In this document: positions 5,556-9,756 of the stretch, one piece after another
How the letters are laid out: the number at the start of each line of letters is the position of its first letter
How positions within the stretch are numbered: position 1 is the stretch's first letter
NCBI GenBank assembly: GCA_011055275.1
Contig: DSEZ01000082.1
Coordinates: forward strand, 1-9,756
DNA from: Thermoprotei archaeon
GTDB taxonomy: Archaea > Thermoproteota > Thermoprotei_A > Marsarchaeales > UBA168
Length of the DNA stretch: 9,756 bases
Direction of reading: 5' to 3'
Position numbers and translations under genes: made by a program
Notes under the pieces: generated by a model
What the model was told of the DNA's origin: nothing
The model's database searches: none
What the model saw: only the letters and a program-made list of their open reading frames with translations

Positions 5556-6752
5556 ATGGATGATGATGTGTCTAAGAGAAACGTCGTCCTATTGTTCGCT
5601 TCAAGAGCTCTCAGGAGCTTTGCAGCTGGCTTTATGGGTGTCATCATAGGACTTTACCTACTTCACGTGATGGGCATGAGTCCCGTTGTCATAGGGGTAC
5701 TGTTCGCGGTTGGTGCCATATCAATTCCGGCCATGTCGCTGGCCGTGGGCAGGCTGGGAGACGTTTACGGGAGGAAGATAGTGCTCATCCTCGATATGCT
5801 TGCACTTCCATTGGGCATCGCCATATTGCTGACTTCCAAGAACCTATACCTTCTTGGGCTATCCATGGCCATAGGTGGCTTCGGAATGGCTGGGGGGCTC
5901 GTGGGGGGTGGCGTAGGTGCATCTGTTGCCCCGGTGCTGACGGCGTTGCTCGCCGAGAATACCGATGAAAAGAACAGGACAAAGGTTTACTCTTTGAACA
6001 GCCAGATCAACACTTTTGCTGGGGCCGCAGGGGCGGCCATAATCTCTTTTATGAACTATAGGCAGTTGTTCGAGTTTGGTCTTGTGCTCAGCCTGCTTTC
6101 CGTTCTCGTGGTGCTTCCGCTGAGAGAGCGGTTCAGCAGGCCCATTCAAGGTCAAGCCAGGACGGCGCAGCTTAGCGAAAGCGACAAGAAGTTCATAAAG
6201 ATATTTGCGTACACGGGGCTGCTTAACGGTGCGGGCATGGGGCTCATAAGTCCTTTCCTTCCCATAATATTTAACCAGTTCTTTGGAATGAGCAATTCTC
6301 AGATAGGGTTCCTCATGAGCGCTGGAGGCATCATCAGTGGTATCGCCTTTTCGTTTACTCCATACTTGGCGAGGCGCATGGGCCTTGTCAACCTCATAGT
6401 CGTCACGAGGGGACTAGCTTCTGCGCTTACTTTTATGATACCGTTCTCACCGTCCTCGGTCTTGGCCTCAGCTTTCTATCTAATTTCAACGCCCATTAGG
6501 ATGGTCTCGATTCCCGCGCAATCTTCTCTGCAGATGAGCCTGATAGGAGAGGGTAGCAGGTCAACGGCCAGCGGGCTAAACCAGGCTGCTAGACAATTCC
6601 CTCAGGCGGTTTCCACGCTTGTGGCTGGCGCTCTCATAAGCATCATGCCGCTTTACGTCCCATTTGCCCTGGCCACCGCATTCAACTACGCAAACGTTTA
6701 CCTGTACGAAAGGTTCTTCTCGAAGTTGCCAGGGGCGAAGAGGGTCATATAG
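5556..6752 (+). CDS. MFS transporter (drug-efflux-like or metabolite permease, substrate unknown)
   Basis: The 398-residue hydrophobic protein has about 12 predicted membrane helices and a short charged central loop near residues 189-212. Motif A between helices 2 and 3 is GRLGDVYGRK at 65-74, with its key Asp at 69. It lacks the PESPR and YPSEVFPTR elements of the first permease in the window, so the two belong to different MFS branches. A glycine-dense helix (I106 to S123, ten Gly in 18 residues) is unusual and suggests very tight helix packing. Neither direction nor substrate can be read from the sequence; compact MFS_1 proteins of this type include multidrug exporters and metabolite permeases. 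ATG 5556 is backed by a GGAGG nine bases upstream. Its place just behind an Lrp-type gene, with a putative operator at its promoter, suggests regulated transport of the metabolite sensed by the regulator, possibly an amino acid or its derivative. Confidence 0.88.
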   Translation: MDDDVSKRNVVLLFASRALRSFAAGFMGVIIGLYLLHVMGMSPVVIGVLFAVGAISIPAMSLAVGRLGDVYGRKIVLILDMLALPLGIAILLTSKNLYLLGLSMAIGGFGMAGGLVGGGVGASVAPVLTALLAENTDEKNRTKVYSLNSQINTFAGAAGAAIISFMNYRQLFEFGLVLSLLSVLVVLPLRERFSRPIQGQARTAQLSESDKKFIKIFAYTGLLNGAGMGLISPFLPIIFNQFFGMSNSQIGFLMSAGGIISGIAFSFTPYLARRMGLVNLIVVTRGLASALTFMIPFSPSSVLASAFYLISTPIRMVSIPAQSSLQMSLIGEGSRSTASGLNQAARQFPQAVSTLVAGALISIMPLYVPFALATAFNYANVYLYERFFSKLPGAKRVI

Positions 6753-6776
6753 GTAGCGCTAGCTGGGATCAGGTAA

Positions 6777-6786
6777 GGTTATAACC
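6777..6786 (+). promoter_or_regulatory. TATA-box promoter of the XPB-Bax1 operon
   Basis: GGTTATAACC is a perfect 10-base palindrome containing TTATAA, centred about 25 nt before the GTG at 6806. This is the expected distance for a leaderless transcript whose first codon is the GTG; no Shine-Dalgarno is present. It lies in a 53-base spacer that also contains the 8-base palindrome TAGCGCTA at 6754-6761. The symmetry may be incidental to the TATA box. Confidence 0.6.
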
Positions 6787-6805
6787 GCTTGTGTAACGAA
6801 ATATC

Positions 6806-8182
6806 GTGATAAGGGCTTCGATTTACTACGATAAGGGTACCATAGTCATAGCAGGGGGATTTCCGGTGCCCTACGCAAGCTCCGACCCCAGGGGGGAGCG
6901 GCAAAGGGCTCAGGCCATGTACTACAGGGATACGCTGGAGTATCTTCGTAGGAGCGAGGCAGAAGTCGAAGATCACGTGATGGACCCAATACCGCTTCCT
7001 CTGGTTACCGCTCGCACAAAGCTGAGGTCCTATCAGGAGCAGGCACTTAGGAGGTGGATTGATGCCGGTAAGAGGGGCGTTGTGGTGTTGCCTACTGGAG
7101 CTGGAAAGACTCTCGTTGCCGTTAAGGCCATTGAGACAATAGGGCTCTCGGCACTTGTTGTAGTTCCTACCCTTGACCTCATGCTACAGTGGAAGGGGGT
7201 GCTGGAACAAGAGCTGGGACTTCAGGTCGGAGCCATAGGAGGAGAATACGACGACTTAAGGGCAGTAACCGTGATAACTTACGACTCAGCCTACCTAAGG
7301 GCCAGCGAACTGGGTAACAAGTTCTTCCTTTTGATTTTTGACGAGTGCCACCACCTGCCATCGGAGGGTTACAGGCAGATAGCAGAGATGTTCGCGTCCC
7401 CTTACAGGTTGGGTCTCACGGCAACGCCGGAAAGGGAGGATGGTCTGGAGAAGCTGTTGCCAACCCTAATAGGTGGGATAGTTTACAGGCTCTCTCCAGA
7501 TAGCTTAGCCGGAAAATACCTCTCAGATTACGAGATCACAAGGGTGACCGTGGACCTTACCCCAGAGGAGAGGGAAAACTACGAGAGAAATGAGGCCATA
7601 TTCAGAAGCTATCTCAAAAAGAAAAGGATATATTCATGGGGCCCTAACGCTTTCCTTAGGCTCATAATGCTTAGCAACTCAGACAAGGAGGCTAGGGAAG
7701 CCCTTCTCGCCAGGAACAGGGCCATGCAGATCGCTTTCAACAGCGAGGCTAAGCTAAAGGCCTTAGAGCAGATACTTCGCGATAATCCCGAAGACAAGGT
7801 CATAATATTCACTCAGTACAACGACCTAGTTTACGAAATCTCAAGGAGATTTCTTATCCCTTTCATTACGTACAAGACAAGCGACGAGGAAAGGGATGCC
7901 GTGCTCAAGGGCTTTAAGGAGGGCACTTACAAGGCCATAGTCGCTTCGAAGGTCCTTGACGAGGGAGTTGACGTGCCCGAAGCATCGCTTGGAGTCATAT
8001 TGAGCGGTAGCGGTAGCAGGAGGGAGTTCGTGCAGAGGTTGGGAAGGCTTTTGCGTAAGAGGGAGGGCAAGGTGGCCAGGCTCATAGAAATAGTCTCGGG
8101 CGGGACGAGCGAGGTCAGGGTAAGCGCCAGACGCAAGAGGGCTGACGGTACGCGCGATTGGGGCCAGGAGGAGGGGATCTGA
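6806..8182 (+). CDS. xpb: XPB-family DNA helicase (archaeal nucleotide excision repair)
   Basis: This is a 458-residue SF2 ATPase of typical archaeal XPB length. An N-terminal damage-recognition-like domain spans about 1-75. Helicase domain 1 follows, with Walker A PTGAGKT at 96-102, the DEAH-type motif DECHH at 179-183, and TAT at 205-207, followed at once by the XPB-specific RED motif (R210, E211, D212). A basic, helical thumb-like insert lies near 247-300, and helicase domain 2 ends with motif VI, QRLGRLLRK, from Q410. Archaeal XPB is an ATP-dependent 3'-5' unwinding factor that works with Bax1 to open and incise damaged DNA, and related helicases function in transcription. The GTG start at 6806 agrees with the TATA spacing and with homologous N-termini. 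The stop codon at 8180-8182 is one base from the inferred Bax1 start and overlaps the end of its Shine-Dalgarno region, so translation of the two is probably coupled. Organisms of this kind often have two XPB paralogues; this is the Bax1-linked one. Confidence 0.95.
   Translation: MIRASIYYDKGTIVIAGGFPVPYASSDPRGERQRAQAMYYRDTLEYLRRSEAEVEDHVMDPIPLPLVTARTKLRSYQEQALRRWIDAGKRGVVVLPTGAGKTLVAVKAIETIGLSALVVVPTLDLMLQWKGVLEQELGLQVGAIGGEYDDLRAVTVITYDSAYLRASELGNKFFLLIFDECHHLPSEGYRQIAEMFASPYRLGLTATPEREDGLEKLLPTLIGGIVYRLSPDSLAGKYLSDYEITRVTVDLTPEERENYERNEAIFRSYLKKKRIYSWGPNAFLRLIMLSNSDKEAREALLARNRAMQIAFNSEAKLKALEQILRDNPEDKVIIFTQYNDLVYEISRRFLIPFITYKTSDEERDAVLKGFKEGTYKAIVASKVLDEGVDVPEASLGVILSGSGSRREFVQRLGRLLRKREGKVARLIEIVSGGTSEVRVSARRKRADGTRDWGQEEGI
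8171..8180 (+). promoter_or_regulatory. Shine-Dalgarno that decides the Bax1 start
   Basis: GAGGGGATCT matches 8 of 10 bases of GAGGTGATCC, the complement of the typical archaeal 16S rRNA 3' end, and GGAGG also lies at 8167-8171. The GAGG core is nine bases before the CTG at 8184 but 24 bases before the TTG at 8199, so it favours initiation at the former. Confidence 0.6.
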
Positions 8183-8183
8183 G

Positions 8184-9695
8184 CTGTTCCAGAGTTCCTT
8201 GGTAAGAGCTAGCGTCCTTGGAGGCAAGATATATCCAAAGTTCATGAAGCTTGAGGGGCATGACGTCGAGGTTGCTCAAGCCATAATAGATACTTATTCT
8301 TCAATGGTCGGCATGAGGAAGGGGATGCTTGATGAGGCGCTCAGGGAACTTGAGGTCGGTCGGGACTATAAGCTCATAAGGGGCCTGTCCGCTCTGCTCG
8401 ACCGCAGGTGCCGGTTTTCAAGCACCGCTACGCTCGATCCCGTCAAGACCAGGGCCATGGTCTTCGCCATGGCTTCAGGAAGATACCTCGAGAGGGATAC
8501 GGTGATGGCTGAGGCCGCCCAGCGCCTTGGCGTAACGGTGCAGGAACTCGAGGAAAGCCTTTGGTCGGACTTGGAGGAGAACGTGGTGCTTATTGACTTT
8601 CAGCAAATAGATGCGGCATCGCTTGTGAAGCAGTACAACCTCTCTCTGGCTCAAACTCTTTTGCTCAGGTCTGCCTCCATGACCTTCTCGGTTTCGGATC
8701 ACTGGAAGGAGATATTCAGGGCGATAAAGTGGTTAGGGCTGATGTATTTCGCGGAGTCTCGGGGGCAAACCATGAGCGTCGAGGTTATGGGACCCCTTTC
8801 CCTCACTAAGCTTACCGATAGGTACGGGTCTTCCATGGCTAAGCTGTTCGAGCAAATAGCGCGTTGCAAATCGTGGAACGTGAGCGCAGACGTCGTTTCC
8901 CCGAACAAGCAGCGGATGTACAAGCTGGAGCTCAGCTCCGAAAGGCACGGGAGCCTTTTGTACTCGGAGGCTTGGAGCGAAAACCCGTTTGACAGCGAGG
9001 TCGAGAGAAGGTTCTATGAAGACTTTGTATCGGTTAACACGGGATGGGAGATCGTCAGGGAGCCCCTGCCCGTAAAGGTCGGGTCGCACGTCTTCATACC
9101 CGATTTTGGCCTGAGCAAGTATGGCCATACGGTCTATCTTGAAGTGGTGGGCTTCTGGACACCCTCTTACCTGAAGGCAAAGCAGGAAAAGCTCCGCGAG
9201 GCGCGCGACTTGGACATGATAATCGCGGCCGATGAGGAGCTTGGACCCGTTGTTCTCGGCGGTGATAACGTGATAAAGTTCAGAAAGAGGGTCCCTGTAG
9301 ACGAGGTGGTGCGTTACCTGAAGGCAAGGGAGAGGGGGCTTCTACAGGCCACGGTTAAGGAGGCAAGCCTTAGGGTCAGGCCTTGGGGCGACGTGGTAAA
9401 GCTCGACGAGCTTGCAGAAAGGAACGGGCTCCCCGCTGAGGTGTTGATGGAGGTCATAACGAAAGATGGGATAGCCGGTTACAGGGTTTTGGGCGAGGAG
9501 ATCGTGAGGGAAGAATTCATAAAGCAGCTTGAAGGCGAGCTCGGTGACCTTGATGGTAGGCCTTACCTTGAGGTTGAGGCATTTCTCGACAAGAAGGGGA
9601 TCAAGAGCTGCGACGCGTTTTTGAGGGCGCTGGGCTACAAGGTCGTGTGGCGGTCGCTGGATCCCGGTGACGCGAGGGTAATGAGGATGACATGA
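8184..9695 (+). CDS. bax1: Bax1 nuclease (DUF790), partner of XPB
   Basis: This is the archaeal XPB-associated structure-specific endonuclease, which cuts bubble or fork DNA opened by XPB. The N-terminal half is an XPB-binding region of the DUF790 family. The nuclease core is of the PD-(D/E)xK kind; numbering from the TTG at 8199, an acidic SEVE segment is at 266-269, the metal-binding Asp of IPDFG is D302, the E-x-V strand is E315 in LEVVGFW, and the YLKAK lysines are K326 and K328. A helical, acidic C-terminal tail of about 130 residues follows. The conventional start is TTG 8199 (498 residues), but I prefer CTG 8184 (503 residues): it has a good Shine-Dalgarno at the right distance, begins one base after the XPB stop, and adds Leu-Phe-Gln-Ser-Ser, which resembles the conserved Met-Leu-Pro-Ser start of the family. 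Identity is supported by both the motifs and the adjoining XPB gene; the start is less certain. Confidence 0.9.
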   Translation: MFQSSLVRASVLGGKIYPKFMKLEGHDVEVAQAIIDTYSSMVGMRKGMLDEALRELEVGRDYKLIRGLSALLDRRCRFSSTATLDPVKTRAMVFAMASGRYLERDTVMAEAAQRLGVTVQELEESLWSDLEENVVLIDFQQIDAASLVKQYNLSLAQTLLLRSASMTFSVSDHWKEIFRAIKWLGLMYFAESRGQTMSVEVMGPLSLTKLTDRYGSSMAKLFEQIARCKSWNVSADVVSPNKQRMYKLELSSERHGSLLYSEAWSENPFDSEVERRFYEDFVSVNTGWEIVREPLPVKVGSHVFIPDFGLSKYGHTVYLEVVGFWTPSYLKAKQEKLREARDLDMIIAADEELGPVVLGGDNVIKFRKRVPVDEVVRYLKARERGLLQATVKEASLRVRPWGDVVKLDELAERNGLPAEVLMEVITKDGIAGYRVLGEEIVREEFIKQLEGELGDLDGRPYLEVEAFLDKKGIKSCDAFLRALGYKVVWRSLDPGDARVMRMT

Positions 9696-9718
9696 CGCAT
9701 TGAGAAGGACTTCGCATA

Positions 9719-9730
9719 GGTATAAATAAC
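9719..9730 (+). promoter_or_regulatory. TATA-box promoter of a gene leaving the window
   Basis: GGTATAAATAAC is a strong archaeal TATA element in the 51-base spacer after Bax1. Its core is centred about 23-24 nt before the ATG at 9747, close to the usual leaderless distance, so a new transcript is expected to begin here. Confidence 0.55.
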
Positions 9731-9746
9731 GCGGCTCGTTTAGTTC

Positions 9747-9756
9747 ATGCAGGCGC
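9747..9756 (+). CDS. Possible 5' fragment of a leaderless gene
   Basis: An ATG at 9747 is followed by two further sense codons (Gln, Ala) before the window ends. There is too little sequence to say what it encodes. The only support is its correct distance from the TATA box at 9719-9730 and the absence of a stop codon in the few bases visible. Confidence 0.35.

Noticed and set aside
5859..6155. A 98-codon minus-strand ORF inside the second MFS gene
   Set aside because: It is antisense to a membrane-protein coding region and rich in residues expected from complementing hydrophobic codons.
6754..6761. TAGCGCTA palindrome after the second MFS gene, considered as a terminator hairpin
   Set aside because: Eight bases without a loop cannot form a useful hairpin, and no T run follows.
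7841..8245. A 134-codon minus-strand ORF opposite the end of XPB and the start of Bax1
   Set aside because: It lies antisense to two well-supported genes, shows no recognisable domain or promoter, and its composition mirrors the opposite strand.
8733..9128. A 131-codon minus-strand ORF within Bax1
   Set aside because: It is antisense to the conserved nuclease core and has no family resemblance.
1..9756. CRISPR arrays, transposase genes, terminal inverted repeats or integration scars
   Set aside because: None seen: there are no regularly spaced repeats, no transposase or integrase motifs, and codon use looks uniform across the genes.

Overview
The window looks like chromosomal DNA of an archaeon, most likely a thermophilic, possibly acidophilic member of the Thermoproteota. 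The strongest evidence is the XPB helicase followed directly by a Bax1 (DUF790) nuclease, an archaeal repair pair, together with a COG1839 'adenosine-specific kinase' family protein and an Lrp-type regulator. Several genes have a TATA-like box about 20-30 nt before the start codon and no Shine-Dalgarno, as expected for leaderless archaeal transcripts. Clear Shine-Dalgarno sequences occur only before the second transporter gene and the operon-internal Bax1 gene. Frequent AGG (Arg) and ATA (Ile) codons fit a thermophilic archaeon. The exact lineage cannot be fixed from the sequence alone.

Layout: (1) bases 3-1322, plus strand: an MFS permease resembling the phosphate:H+ symporter branch; its true start is probably just outside the window. 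(2) 1341-1826, minus: the COG1839 protein, convergent with gene 1 and divergent from gene 3. (3) 1898-3742, plus: a six-hairpin glycosidase related to glycogen-debranching (amylo-alpha-1,6-glucosidase) enzymes. (4) 3714-4817, minus: a radical SAM protein with a complete SPASM domain, overlapping the 3' end of gene 3 by 29 bp. (5) 5004-5486, plus: an Lrp/AsnC regulator starting at TTG. (6) 5556-6752, plus: a second, unrelated MFS permease with its own promoter and a palindrome-rich segment between TATA box and start. (7) 6806-8182 and (8) 8184-9695, plus: the XPB-Bax1 operon. (9) A probable new leaderless gene begins at 9747 and leaves the window at once.

How the genes fit together: XPB and Bax1 form a physical helicase-nuclease complex in archaea and are transcribed together here. 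The Lrp regulator lies between the divergent radical SAM gene and the downstream MFS gene, and both flanking intergenic regions carry dyad symmetry, so it may control itself and one or both neighbours; this is inference. The glycosidase, COG1839 protein and first permease have no obvious shared pathway. There are no tRNA or rRNA genes, CRISPR arrays or insertion sequences visible, and no gene-free stretch over 300 bases; the longest gap is 186 bases (4818-5003). I did not find a convincing new multigene system. The most interesting points are the likely CTG start of Bax1, the putative operator upstream of the second MFS gene, and the orphan radical SAM/SPASM enzyme beside the regulator.
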